From NCBI GenBank assembly GCA_029204225.1, contig CM055092.1, forward strand, positions 41,878,016 through 41,942,015: DNA of 64,000 nucleotides, written 5' to 3'. The notes under the pieces were generated by a model. The model had not been told where the DNA came from. It saw only the letters and a list, made by a program, of their open reading frames with translations, and ran no database searches. This document shows positions 44,049 to 57,100 of this stretch, one piece after another. The position numbers and the translations under genes are program-made. Source of the DNA: Diphasiastrum complanatum. Taxonomy: Eukaryota; Streptophyta; Lycopodiopsida; Lycopodiales; Lycopodiaceae. Position 1 is the stretch's first letter. Every line of letters starts with the position of its first letter.

Positions 44049-45862
44049 ATGTCTTCACCCCAGTCCTCTAGCTCTAATGCCCAGAGGCCAACAAAGTCTA
44101 TATCCATATGGGTCAGCCAGATATTCAAGAGATGACAACTTGGTACCAGCAGGCAAATCAATTTATGACTCAAATTGAGTTCCAGATTCATGTTCTCACT
44201 GGATACCAGAGTCCATACCTATTGCACATGGCCTATGCCTCCTACAACACAACTACAAGGTCATGTTAGTTTATTGTGCCTCCTGACAAAAATTATGTTT
44301 ATAACATATATATTTCTGGAGCTAATTTCAATACTTTCGGATTTCTTCGGGGACCGAATACAATTACAAGAACTTTTGCAGAAGATCAAGACAATAGCCT
44401 ATTTCAAATTTATAGATCCATTTGTGGCAAAGTGGAAGAACAAGGATGGGTATCAATTCGAAGCCATCAATGATCAATCTCTGGCTGCTGCTTGTGCCTA
44501 CTTAACCAAGTACACACAATGTACTAGAACCAAGATCCTAAGAATACCCATGTCCTTGTTCCACATGATGGCAGATTCATGACTACATGGCCAAAATCTC
44601 TATGATTGGGCCCAGTTTGCTTCGAACTGCATTCATGAATGCATAAAGACCAAGCAACCCTCCACCTTGCTGGGTTACTTGATGACATATATCACACTCC
44701 AGCAAGTGACCAACGGACCGAGACTCCGAGAGTTGTTGCAGGTGGTCGACAAAGCTTGGAAAATACCAGTTCAATCCAAAAAGTCCAAGCATTCCAGACA
44801 CCAAACATCGTCACCGCAAGGGCCACCACCTAAAAGATCAAACATGAACATAATGAAGTTGACAGTCAAGAAGCAACCAACACCAACTGGTTCCCAATAA
44901 GATCCACCAACTGAAGGATCTTCTGCGGCACAATAGACTGATACCTCCAAGGCCAAGCTTCCTGAAACACGGCAGTAGTGAATCAGAACAAAATTGATGG
45001 CCAGGAGGCGTTCTCCAGATGGTACGGAGACAGATGAGTCTGAATCTGACGATGAGCCACTCAAGAGGAAACCACGAGCCACGAGACAAGCCACACAGTC
45101 TCATTCGACATCCTCGAGCTTGACAAACTCTCAAGATGGCAGCTCCACCTCAGATAAAGCATCCCAACAGCACTCCTCACCCACACAAATCATTGATGGG
45201 GGTCATGGAGCAGCCACTTCTGGAGTAGCAGACACCATCAAGGACTCCCAAGCTATCCAACCAGTCACGATGACAACTCTCCCCATATTAATTACAATGA
45301 CGATGCCACCAAAGGCACAAACTTTGGGAGGGGGGGGAGATGGGAATATCATTCCTAAGGATACAGTAGCCGACCAGCAGAACCAGGCCCAACAAGTCCA
45401 CATTCTTACGGACACTTCGACGGACTTTGATACTGCGGACCTGATGGAGTTAAGTGACGGCGAAGATGGCAAAGCAAATCAGTCGAGGGGAATTTAGATC
45501 CCACTAGCCAACGTCACCACCACAACCCTAACCACTCTACCCATCATTTCCACAACCACCATCTCAACTAACGTCATCTCTCCATTCTCGCCATTGCCAC
45601 CTTCATGTCCCCATCAACCCATTTTCTTTGAATGACCCCATCTCACCATACTCCTGATAGATATTCGACTATCCCTAACCCTGAAGGGCTCTCAACGGCC
45701 AAACGTTCAATGATCAGCTTGTCTGAGGCCACCTACCACATGCACTGGTTGGTAAGCCAACAACAGGTGCTGGAAAATAAGGTCAGACATCAGGACCAGC
45801 AGACTATTGCCGAGCAGAAAAAGTCAATAAAAGAAAAGAGCTCCTCTCATTATGGAGTATAA
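44049..45862 (+). pseudogene. Decayed long ORF of unknown type, probably from a retroelement
   Basis: One frame from about 44390 to 45497 holds only a few stops (44580, about 44900 and 44930-44980). It reads AYFKFIDPFVAKWKNKDGYQ, LAAACAYLTKYTQCTRTKIL, LYDWAQFASNCIHECIKTKQ and LLGYLMTYITLQQVTNGPRL, then a Lys/Pro-rich and acidic part (TETDESESDDEPLKRKPRA), and in another frame a coiled-coil end (VSQQQVLENKVRHQDQQTIA). Its start (44049, MSSPQSSSSNAQRPTKS) is in a different frame. I know no named family for it. The regular amino-acid composition argues for a once-real protein, perhaps the extra ORF of a large LTR element. Confidence 0.4.
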
Positions 45863-46929
45863 ATTATGAAATATTCAATACAAAACTCAAGGCTTATATA
45901 CATTCCATAATGGCTCTATTGGAATATGATTATAATATAGTTGAAGGTAGCTTATTTTTGTGTCCATGAAATCCTAGAAGAAAAAAGGATCGTAATTATA
46001 ATGCCTTTATGATGGAGAGAGATGTTTTGCTAAAGTTGTAAACTTGGGAGCATTTGAGGAGATTTTTCTTGAAACTCTTTATGTTAGTAGATGATTCACT
46101 CATGTAAAATTGACTTATTGAGCAAAGTGTCTCTATTTTATCAAAAGTTGGTGCAACGACATTCTATATGTGGTTTGCCAGTGGACTATCACACTGAGTA
46201 CACATGCAATGTTTTGTAGGTGCTTAAGGATGCCACCTAAGTAGTGGATGCATATACAAGTCAATTGCAACCTCAAGAAAATCTTGAGTGAGTATCCTGC
46301 AAAAATAAAAATTTAGAGCAAAAAGAGGACCAAACAATACTTTGATGAGTTAGATGAACTTGTGCACACTATTTCCAAGAAATCCAAGAACAAAGGGTCA
46401 ATGGATGTTCAAAGATAGGCAATGGATGCTTCAAGGATAAAAAAGAAAGTGTTTTTTTTTATTTGCAAGAAATTGGATCATCTTTACAAGGATTATTCCA
46501 AAAAAAAAAAAAAAACCAGTCTCAAATACCATGGTAGTGGATCTACAATTAGTTTTATTGATGGTTGTTTGTGTGGATCTCTTTAGTACAAATTTCTTGA
46601 ACCTCGTGACTTTTCACGAGTTAAAAATTAAAACTTGGGTGATGAAGTAGATGTACAATTTCTTCCACTCATAACTTTATAGATTTTCTCGTTGTGTAGA
46701 GACTAAAGATTTTGATGGCAAATAATGACTGCACGTATCAAGTAAATTTGGCGAGAAGAATTGATTTTGATGGTATGAAATGTTCAGGTGTCATCCGTAA
46801 AATTGGATCTACAAGGCGTTAAGGAAAAGATAGATCCTCATGTTATGCATTTAGGTAGAATTGAAGTTATTACTATACGAAAGGCTGTTTAAAAATATTT
46901 GATGGATTAGAAGTTCATTATGAAAACCA

Positions 46930-47145
46930 TCAAATGATTTTCTTAGTTAATGGTAAAGTAGTTTCCATTTTTGAAGTATATGGTTCATGTACGAAGCCAA
47001 CCATTTCAATGGCTGATCTAATAACAAAATCTTTGAAGGTTGCTGAATAGTCATGGAACCATTCTTGATGGCTTCTCATGTGTTGTGTCGCTTTGGAATC
47101 GAGGAACCATTCCTCTTGTTGATCGATATGGTGATGACTCGCCAT
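46930..47145 (-). pseudogene. Copia protease fragment
   Basis: The minus strand reads EEWFLDSKATQHMRSHQEWF and HDYSATF, the Copia protease start, but the active-site DSGAT is changed to DSKAT. It lies downstream of the gag relic of the same element. Confidence 0.7.
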
Positions 47146-47289
47146 AAATGCATTCTGCTAAGGTTCTATTGCATTTTTATTACTACATTTGCTTTCTGGT
47201 CCCAACTACTTGTTGTTGTTGTACTTGAGTATTCGGCAGTCCGAGATCTCGTAATTCATCCTTTTGTAGTATTTCTATAATGTCATCTT

Positions 47290-48090
47290 CTTGTTTTTAG
47301 CAGGTTGTTGATTTCGATTTGGGCTTGGCTTCTGTGACTGCTTCTGCTTCTGATTTTTCTTCTTCAGTTGCTACTTCAAGCTTTTCTTGGAATAGAGAGC
47401 TTGTGAGTCTTCGATGGAGGACGACGATACACCATTCCTTCGAATCTCGTCTTGCAGAAGCATAGTTATGACTCTAGAAAAAAAAGTTCTAAGTGGATCA
47501 AAATGACCATCACCTAGTTCTCATTTGAGGATGATAGGCTATACTATAAGGTCATGACAATATCTGAATCTTCGATGACTAAATCTATTGCTGCCATCTG
47601 CTCAAGTAAAGTCTTAAATTGATTAATATGATTCTGAATAGAATCATTTTCTAACATTCCGAGTGAGAAAAAAATTCTTCCTTGAATGCAATTTTGAAAT
47701 GACGTCCTCACTTTGTAGAGTGTGCTCAGAATGTCTCAAGCTTCTAAAGAAGATTGGGCTTGTCTGATATGGCCAATATGTGTGTTTGATATATTAAGAG
47801 AGATTAAGGTAAAAGCCTTACCATCTCTGAGCTTCATTTAGAAATGGCTTGCTCATCGACACTAGAAATTAGTTCGACACCTTAGACTATTTTCCAAAGT
47901 TCTTTGGCTATTAGCCTGACTTTGATTTTGAATTTCCAAAAATGGTAACTCAATCCATCGAGCTTGTCTACCATTAGACTAAACTTTGATTGAGAATCCA
48001 TGTGGAAATTCAAGAGAGATTTATGCATACAGTAGATTGTATGACTTCTAGACAATTTAATGAATGTCTACTCTATATCGGAACAAGAAA
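47290..48090 (-). pseudogene. Copia gag relic
   Basis: The minus strand carries gag wording in several frames (LSYHFWKFKIKVRLIAKELW near 47930, DSQALYSKKSLK near 47390) and a Lys/Gln/Pro-rich end. It lies in the right place between the PBS at 48107 and the protease piece at 46930. Stops are frequent. Confidence 0.6.
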
Positions 48091-48106
48091 TGTTTTGATA
48101 CTGTAT

Positions 48107-48118
48107 GCTCTGATACCA
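48107..48118 (-). other. Primer binding site of Copia relic
   Basis: The minus strand reads TGGTATCAGAGC, directly beside LTR sequence starting TGTTGGG at 48119. Confidence 0.8.
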
Positions 48119-48999
48119 TGTTGGGAATTGAATGACTCCTCGGTGCTATCTTCGATAATTTGATGGTAGATCTACTTGATCCAAGCTTCGAAAACAATCA
48201 ATTTCATAGACCCACACAAAATCAATCAATGCAAAAATGTGTAAGACGGATCAGATTAAGAGCATTACATTAATTGACATACAGTATCAGTCATAAAATA
48301 GATCAATCTACAAATTATCTATCAGCAACAGACCCGATTCAAATGATACAAAAAATGTGCAGATAACACAACATGACAATGTAAACTGGAATGAATATCA
48401 TTAGTTCAAAAGAGTATGCATGTTTGAATGCTTGCAGATGCATGATCTCTCTCTAACAATACTCTGGAAGTCAAGGAGAGATCAAATAGAGCGCTCTGTT
48501 TCATATTGGTTCACAAAGTCGTGGGACAATTTTTTATTATCATTCGATTAGCAATGTGCTATTGAATATATAAATGGTAGTGGTATAGTTAAAAGAATGC
48601 TTAATTAATACATTTACAAGATGGATTAAGGCACTATCAGTTCTTGATCGCCATCTGATAGAATCTTATTATGTTGAAGATTATGTCTAGTCATGAAAGA
48701 TAAGGCTGAAATTACTCAGGGTTGAAAGATGATCAAATTGAATCAGATCAATATAGCCGATAGTTCGAATTGCCTCAACAATTTTCTTTGATAATTGGCT
48801 TTAATTCGATAGTTCATCATTATTGATTTGATACTTCGTTGTGGAGACACATCTTGGCAATTTTCATGTATTTTTGCAAATTGTCAAATAACCTCTATAC
48901 TTCTGCAGGCTGTGCGACTATACTAGTGATTATATACAACAAATGAATGGATCTAGATTAGCCATAGAATTAGGGATGGAGAGAGAAACAAATCCAATA
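48119..48999 (-). repeat. Copia 5' LTR (right side of element)
   Basis: It starts TGTTGGGAATTGAATGAC next to the PBS and ends near ACAAATCCAATA, a decayed version of the terminal AATCCAACA of the nested Copia. The block CTTCTGCAGGCTGTGCGAC near 48900 matches the LTR end at 33925. No partner LTR on the left was identified. Confidence 0.6.
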
Positions 49000-49128
49000 G
49001 TATGAAGGAACTTCTTTCGGACAAGGATGAAACCTATTGTAATCTTACATTGTTAAATTAGACAATGGCAAATGGCTAAAGTTGATCATTTAAAAGTCAA
49101 AGTACTATCGTTGTCATTGAAATTACAT

Positions 49129-49565
49129 CTAAAATTTTGAAAAAAATAACAAATTTAGCCAAATACCACCAATATAATCACTTTGTTTGGTGATTTGATA
49201 CAAAATGTTGTAAATAGCACTCCCACCATTGATTGACTCTTCCTGCTTGTCCATCTGAATTTCTTCATGAGAAGTTGTACTTAAGTTCAAGCTAGTGCCC
49301 CCCGGCTTGTCCATTAACACTTTCCATAAATAAGAAATGAATTTGGTATCTATGTCGCTTACCATAACCTTTGGCATTCCATGTAACTTGTAGACATTAT
49401 TTCAAAATATAAGTGTTGTTTGTGTTGCAATGTCAATGGTCTTGTAAGGCATGAATGTGTACAGATTGTAAGCCTACCTACCCCTATGTAGATGGCATGG
49501 TAATTTCTTGACATTGTTGATAAAGAAGGTATGAAATCCATAGTGATGCTTGTCCAATGCTGCAA
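49129..49565 (-). pseudogene. Ty3/gypsy integrase relic
   Basis: The minus strand reads HWTSITMDFIPSLSTMSRNY, then in another frame [20 protein letters not shown] and [20 protein letters not shown], the gypsy integrase core (family consensus SDRD...F...W...L...STAYHPQTDGQ). The catalytic Asp of SDxD remains, but frameshifts and changes show decay. Confidence 0.75.
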
Positions 49566-50526
49566 AGTAATTGAAATGGGTGTAATGTTTCACTTAAATG
49601 ACTTCAAAAAAGGTATATTCTTGCACATAAGGATGTATAGCCTTTTAATACAAACCCTTTTAAAAACTTGCTAACGAATTGATATGTCTTCGATATACCA
49701 CTATGTCTAGCACTTAAAGATGAGTAATTCATATAAAACTTGTAGGATAAACATGAATTAATTCTCAATGTATAGGATCTAAAATTACTTGGATTCCAAA
49801 AATGTCATGTCCCTTTACACCATCTGCCACCGTCGCCAGACAAGAAACATGTAATAGGAGAGTACAAAACAAAAGAAGTATGAACATATGAAATACAATA
49901 CTTTTTAGACCATAAATGGATCTTAGAAGATCCACAAGAGTGATTATATACTTGCTTAATCAATGCATCAAAAAACTACTCAACAAATCTTGATCTAGAT
50001 TGGCAATTTGACACACAACAGACATTGATAATCGAAAACATGAATCATAGACACAAATCCGAGTCCACACGTGTAAAGAGTATGAATTTAGAACAGTGTT
50101 TGAAGTCCACAAAGTGATGGTTTCATTTGGATCACAAAATCAATGTACGTGGAGAGTAGAAACTCAAGATTGCCAATGAGCTCCAAAAATAATCTATCTT
50201 CTCACTATGAGAGCTTGGAATACATAGCAAAACTCACTTCCTTTGCAAAGTTAGGTGAATTTCCAGCATGTAATAAGGAAGTTAACTCACTCTTTTTGTC
50301 CTAAAATGAAACCCTAGTCTATTTTCTAGAGTCATGCTTGGTAGGTGCATGGTTGGTCAAAATCACATCACCAATCAAGGTCTAGATCCTATAAAGTAGG
50401 GATCTCTACCAAATGGACACAACCACTCATCTTGACTCGAGATAACCTACATTAGGTGTAGATTTCCACTGGGCACTTTGGCTATACAAGTGTAGAATCA
50501 AATTATAGACAAAAATATACAATATT
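49566..50526 (-). other. Mostly LTR-like sequence left of a Copia relic
   Basis: Running in minus orientation, a Copia 3' LTR ends (in plus direction) at TTTTTCACA, 50565, next to a purine tract (minus AGGAGGAG). Its left border was not found but may be near 49.85 kb. No coding sequence was seen. Confidence 0.4.
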
Positions 50527-51757
50527 CTACATGGCTAGATTTGCCAATGTTGGCAATTTTTCACACTCCTCCTCAAATCTAGCCTTGGAAACAATGATGC
50601 TTCTATCAATCACTCCAATTGAATATCTAAGCTTGACAAATGAATATTTAGGTAAAGATTTAGTAAACAAATCAGCCAAACAACTTGATGATGGCACATG
50701 TTGAAGCTTGATTTCTTTGGCTTGCACTTTCTCCCTCACGAAATGATGAGCAATCTCAATGTGCTTGCTCCTTGCATGGAATGTAGGATAGTAGCAAGTG
50801 ATTGGGATTATTGGTTGTCACAATAGATGATTGGGATCTCCTCCTCCATGACATGAAGCTCCACCAATAGCCTTTTGAAACACAAGACCTCCTTGCATGT
50901 TGATGTCAAGGCCTTGACTCGGGTTCTATAGAAGATAAGGAGATTGTATCTTGCTTTTTGGAAAGCCTTGACACTACTCCATCACATAGAAAGGTGGCAA
51001 AAGCACTTGTTGATTTCCTATCCACTTTGTCACCTGCAAAATTCGAGTCAGTATAGGCTCTTGAGCCAAGATTCGTCCCTCTATACACTATGCCAATATT
51101 CTTAGAGATGAAATATATCTAAGAACTCTTTTGGCCATCTTCCAATGTGAAACTAGAGGACTTTGCATGAATTGGCTTAACTTTCCAACACTATAACTAA
51201 GATCAGGTCTAGTTATAGTTAGATGAATCAAGTAGCCTATAAGCACTCTATATAAAGTGATATCCTCAAAGGATGCTTCAACACCATCAATAGATGCTTT
51301 TACATGTTGCTCCATTGGAGTCTCAATGCCTTTACAATTCCTCATTCCTAATCTATCTAGGATGGATTTAGCATACTTAGATTGACAAATGAAGCTAAAA
51401 TCACATCCTATTGTAACTTCTATTCCTAGAATGAAGCTTAATGGCCCGAGATCTACCATTTTAGACTCTTTTGCCAAAGCAATTTTTACATCTCTAATTC
51501 CGTCTAGATCATTACCACTCAAAATGATGTCATCTACATACAAAACAAGAATGATGATATTTTCATCATGAAACCTTATATACAATGATGGATCATATGC
51601 ACTCATTACAAAATTGATGGAAATGAGAAAAGGGTTTAGCCTAGAGTACCATGCTCTAGGTGCTTGCTTGAGTCCATAAAGGCTCTTCTTCAAGAAACAC
51701 ACATTTCCTTCATGCTTTGCCTTGATGAATCCCTCGGGTTGCCTCATGTAGATCTCT
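50527..51757 (-). pseudogene. Copia RT and RNase H relic
   Basis: The RT part 51088..51747 starts within YMRQPEGFIKAKHEGN and includes LKKSLYGLKQAPRAWYSRL, the catalytic YVDDIILSGND and LGPLSFILGIEV. RNase H pieces are 50906..51088 (AYTDSNFAGDKVDRKSTSA, ISLSSIE) and 50527..50739 (QHVPSSSCLADLFTKSLPKY). The 5' part of pol is cut at 51757 by unrelated sequence. Stops separate the pieces. Confidence 0.85.
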
Positions 51758-52260
51758 TAACGAAATGATAATCATCCCCAAGGATCAACTTTATTAAATT
51801 TGGAAGAGGTTACATTCATACATAGACTGACTGGTCTCGGGGCCACCAACACGTGGTGGGCATAGTATCTGGCCTGCGCTGGTAGAGGGAGCTGAGACCT
51901 GGTGACTGGATTCCTGACGCTGGTTGAGTTGCCCAAGTTTTTGTCTGCTGGACTCCCCCTATAGTTCTGGCGTGATTCGACGCGCCTCTCTGTCCTGGAA
52001 TATAGTGCTTTCTGGTAAAGCATGCTTTTCTGGACTTAGTTTTTATTTTGTTGATTAAGCCTGGCAAGCCTAGCAGAATCAGTCTGGCTCCCGGACATGG
52101 GTCCCGGGAGCCAACCCGGCTGCAGAATCAACTTGGCTCCTGACTAGGCCATGACTCGAGCTCCAAAGCTAGCTCATGAGTTTGTGACTACTTGGCTGGC
52201 TCACCACAGGTCGGAGGCTCAATCTTTAACTTCCTAACTCGCTCTGGGACATTTAGGGAG
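51758..52260 (-). mobile_element. Compositionally distinct insert, possible retroposon
   Basis: This stretch is clearly more GC-rich than its surroundings and abuts the Copia RT abruptly at 51757. On the minus strand the end next to Copia reads AATAAAGTTGATCCTTGGGG and then ATGATTATCATTTCG, i.e. AATAAA with a small hairpin (ATCC/GGAT) close to the terminus, as in the 3' ends of the LINEs here. There is no poly(A). ORFs on it are short. A short retroposon or an LTR remnant is possible; the right boundary is not defined. Confidence 0.35.
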
Positions 52261-53756
52261 TGTCATCCAAGTGCATATCGTGCCTCTAGATACAAAGGAA
52301 ACTAGAGCACCTGATATTTGGAATGCTTTGTTGATTACAACATGTCCACCAAGCAACATACTAAACTTGTTTAAAATAGTAAAAAGTATATGTATATATA
52401 TGAGTGTCAATCTATGCTCAAAATAATTTCTCACTATTATATTGTTTCATTGTTAATGCTCCTAATATTTATTGGTTTTGCAACAAAGTTATCCTTTAGA
52501 TATGCCGCCAACAACTTCCAACAAGATTCTAGAGAAGTTAATTGCATTCATAAAGCACATAGTATTTTTTATCACCTTAGCTAGTCTTGTTTTTGAGGTT
52601 GGCATTTTGCTAACATAAGACCAACTCACAAGCTATAGGAGTAGTGTATTGTATTTTTAAAATAAGGGCATTAACTTAAGATAGGAATTAAGCCATATCA
52701 AGAGCCACACATAGAGGGCTCCCACCACTAAACTTTATATGCTATGTATTTCACATGTAATAGAGCCCATATCAACATTTGGAGTTTCATTTATGAGATT
52801 CTCATTCTTCCCTATGTTCCCTTGACTTGCCTCCTATTGTAGTGCTTGTAAATCCTTCCCTACCCTCCCTTTTTGTGAAGAACATTAAAGTGTGAGAAAA
52901 AGAGAAGGACAATGAGTGAGAGTAGAACATAAGTGATTAGTTTAGGTTGTAATTGTTTTCTTTTTTACATATTTTTGGAGCTTTTGCTTGAATGTAGAAC
53001 TCTTATGATGTGAGCTATAACTTAGCTCACCATTGAAGTGCTACTTGTAGAAAGTATTCACCTTATGGCCTTTATACTTTCTACAATGTCATGCACTCTT
53101 TTGTAATCTGAAGGGTTGTCCCATCTTTTATTAATGAAAATAAAAATCTCTTCCTTCAATTGGCTTTACCATTGTCCACAACATTATTGCCCTTGAAGTT
53201 TTTTTGAAGCATCTCTTATTGCTAGTAGGATCTTGCAACAGTTAGAAATATGTGCTCCTTTGATACTACAATAAAAAGATTACTTGTCAAAGTGATACCA
53301 GTAATCAAAATGACAAGTTAAGGACATGAAAATTTGATATAGAAAACAATGCGATAAAGGTATACAATTCCATGAAAAATATTGTTGGTTTTGTAGCATG
53401 AATAATCAATGTCGTAGTCCTAGAACTGCTTTATGACTCCTTATCAACAATCAGATTGCCAATGTTGTAGAATGTGTGAGTCAAGCATGCATTACATGCA
53501 TCACCAAGCGAGTATGTATGTTCCTTGGGCAATATAATATGTTATCAACTTATTGCATTCACGAAAAAATTAGTCCATAAAATCTTGAAATTAATTCACT
53601 TTCAATTGTGTTTCAACCATTCTATTGTTTTGAATCACCAAAGTCATCCTATGTAAATTCTAGTATTTTGATGAGTTACTCAAACACTTCAACTTGGATC
53701 ATTACAACCATATTGGGTTCAATTTTAATACTCATTCAATCAAAAAGTAGTTTGAC
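52261..53756. other. No gene recognised
   Basis: AT-rich sequence. I saw no coding block, LTR or tRNA gene. Confidence 0.35.
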
Positions 53757-53768
53757 AGCATGAACTTT

Positions 53769-54197
53769 AATGCTGATGACATTGTCCTGCTTTCTCCCTC
53801 ACCAGAAGGGTTGCAGTGTCCCTTACAGGTCTTACATCGGTTTTGTGTTGCTTGGGATCTCTCTGTTAACTTAAGAAAGACGAAGATCATGAAATTCAAC
53901 ACCAATCGACAAAGGCTTCACGATTATCAATTCTTCTATGACGGCCAGGAAGTTGACATTGTTGCCTCTTATACTTACTTGGGAGTCCTGTTTACTGCGC
54001 CCCTTCTTGGTTTCCGCCAAGCTGCATTTGCACATAATTCCTCCGGTCTTTCAGCATTGGTCCAGTTAGAGCGTGGTTGTACAATGAATCATATTTTTGA
54101 TCCCGCTACTAGATGCCAGTTGTTTCACACATGGGTGGTTCAAGCAGTGATGTATGCCTCCAAGATTTGGTTGCCAAGACTTTCTCTTCGGGACTAG
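53769..54197 (+). pseudogene. LINE reverse transcriptase fragment
   Basis: It begins at the catalytic motif (NADDIVLLSP, where the copies at 2424 and 6994 have YADD) and continues with LSVNLRKTKIMKFNTNRQR, EVDIVASYTYLGVLF and DPATRCQLFHTWVVQAVMYA, collinear with ORF2 of copies A and C. It stops at about 54197 without a LINE 3' end, so it is truncated at both ends. It belongs to the same LINE family as the array at 1..10957. Confidence 0.8.
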
Positions 54198-57100
54198 GCA
54201 GGCAGGCAGACCAATCCTTCTTTCCCATAATTCTTCAAAACTAGCGTCCTCGAGATATAAAAATCCAACCTTTGAATGAAGATGTTCATAAAGGGACTCA
54301 AATAGATTGCAAAATATATATAATATAGATATAGGAATCAATTATAAGAGATGAGAGCATTTATTACTATGAGACAAACAAAGTACAACATTAGAAGACA
54401 AAACCACAATAGAGCTATACTTGTCACTCTACTCCAACATTTAATGCTGAAGGGATGATGGGTATATAAAATATATGGCCTATATTGATATTCTACTCTA
54501 TTTGGGGCCCTCACTAATTCATTCAGGCCCTCCGAGCACAAGGACATTGGGCCTACTATGAAGATAATGGTCACACTCCACAAAGATCCATGTTAAGGCC
54601 CTAACCTTCTGGCAAGGTGCTCCCTCTTGCATGAATCCTTAAGGGGTCTATTGGACACTACATATACGCATTGCTCTAGAGAATTTCGGTAGTTGATCTG
54701 TTCTTGAGTTTGAAATATTCTAGATCCGTTTTGCTTTGTAAGAAGGTATGCCAATCAACACATTAATGGTCGTAGGTGAAAGTAATAGCTAGAAGGACAT
54801 TTGAAAGGATGAAGTTCCAACATTGAATTCAAATTTTAAAACAAAAGCCATTGGTACTACATAAACAGCAACACTTTCACTAATCAATGAAGAAGATATG
54901 TGCAAATATATATCAAATGATGTCTTAGCAGGAATAAAATGAAACCCAATTTCGGAAATTCAATTTGAGACGTTGATAAATCCATTAGGTAAATCTTAAA
55001 GCTACATAAACAAGCAAGCAAATAAAAAGCTGATTTTGTACCAACTCGTAGAAAATGCAAAATCTTAGTCCTTCACTTATCCTCTTATCAGTACCTAAGA
55101 AAGTTGCTACCTGAGCTTGAAAGCATCCAGATATGTTTGCTAAAATCGAGTGCGGACTAAGTAGTAAATTGTGATAAACAATAAAAAAACTAAAGAAATT
55201 AGATAATACAGCAAAAACCAAGTGCAATTAATTCATCGTAAATAAGTGTCAGCAAGATCAACACAAAAGAAAGTTGTACACATACTCGTCTCAACCAGTG
55301 TTGCCCCTTCCACCAAAATGACTGCATTACTCATCATAAATGAATATATAAAACTTGTTTCCTCTATCTTCCTCCTGCAATTTATCCTCTTTAGCAAAAC
55401 AATAAGCTTACATTGAGACCTTCATAAAAAGTACTCAATACACTTCAGTTAGAAGTGCATTACTAGACACTTGCCGTAAATCATAAATAATATTTTCCTC
55501 ACCTTGCATAGACGAATGAGATATCTAAGCATAATAATAGCTAAGCGTTGTGGTATCAACTGGAGTTGCAGTAGCCTATTCTTGCTTGTCCTCGCTGGTT
55601 GGAGAGTGTTATGTGAAAAAAAATTATTGCACATTGGCTCCCACACTTGATAATCTAATAAGATTTTATCAGCAGCTAATAAACTTGCTAGATTGCAATT
55701 CAAAACCGTTCATATTCCTTAAAGAGGATGGATCTTGCAATAGCACATTCTTAACTTACTAGTGGCAACAATTACTTGGATGATCATTCGCACATTTTCT
55801 CATTGTAGATAAAATTATATCGCACATTGACTCCCAAGCTTAGTAATCTGACAAGCTTTAATCAGCAGCTACATATACCTGCTAAATTGCATTTCAAACC
55901 CTTTGTATTTACAGCATGGTCACATGTGTATTCTTAAAGAAGATGGAGCTTCTAATAGTTGTAACTTGTGAAAGCGTTGCCCCATATTTATTAGGGCTAA
56001 ATAGACATCCTGCTACCCTGTTAACCTATTACAGGTTCAGATGACAACAACATATATTAAGTCCCCTTATTTTATTATATGTGCCTTTAATTTGTTGATT
56101 CGAGTTGAACTTCCAAGCTCAAGGGATAGTACAGGAAGTCTTCAGCAGCACACCATTTACTGGGGACCAAATGCATCATGTGGCTCTAGTAACTTGGAAA
56201 TGAACTCAAAGCGATCTTCAATGCCAAGTTCTCATCTTTCAAACTTTAGCTGCATGCTCAATCCTCTTTTCTTCCGGTTTCTTTAATGACTAGTCAGCTC
56301 CAGATTCTTAGCCTATTCTACTTGAAAGGGGCGATATGATATGATATTAGGATTGTTATTTATTTGAAGAATTTGACACCAAGTAATGCAAGTGACAATA
56401 AGGAGAATGGATATTAGCATGGTGATACTAGTAATGCCTCCAAAATAAACATCACTGAAGAAATCAAAGTAAAATTCCAAAACTTTCCTCATTTTCAAAT
56501 AATAGTCTTCTAACCAATCAAGTTACATGTGAATAGGCTCCGATGACTGAAAAAGGAAAAGGAATTACACTGACAACCCTTTGATGGCAAATCTGAGGCC
56601 TTTTTGAAAGCAAAGCACGTATAAGTAAATAGCTCTCCTATCAAAAACAGTTTAGCCCAAGTGTAGCCATATCACTATTCAACAGGCTAGAAGGAATTTG
56701 TTCCTTGCCGAAGTTGATTAATCTGTCTTCCTTGTACCTCCTATGAATTTAGTTTACATATGCATGAATAGCTTAATAGAGGGGTGATTGATTCAGCAGT
56801 CAACTCCTACATAAAACTTATACAGTCATATCCACATACCTTTCCAAATTGACTGTTCGCATATTCCAAATGAAATTCAACAAGAATGACAACAACTAGA
56901 CATTTGAGAAAAGTTTATTCGGTCATGTAGTACAGAATCACTAGTTTATGACCATTGAAAAGTCATATACTTATTAAAACATGAACTAAACCTATTGTAA
57001 TCCTTCTTACAGGTGAGATGAGAAGCTTAAAACTACAGCTTTTCTTCATTCGAAAAAAAAGTAGACATGTGACCAAAAGGAAATGCGATTTGCCTTTCAT

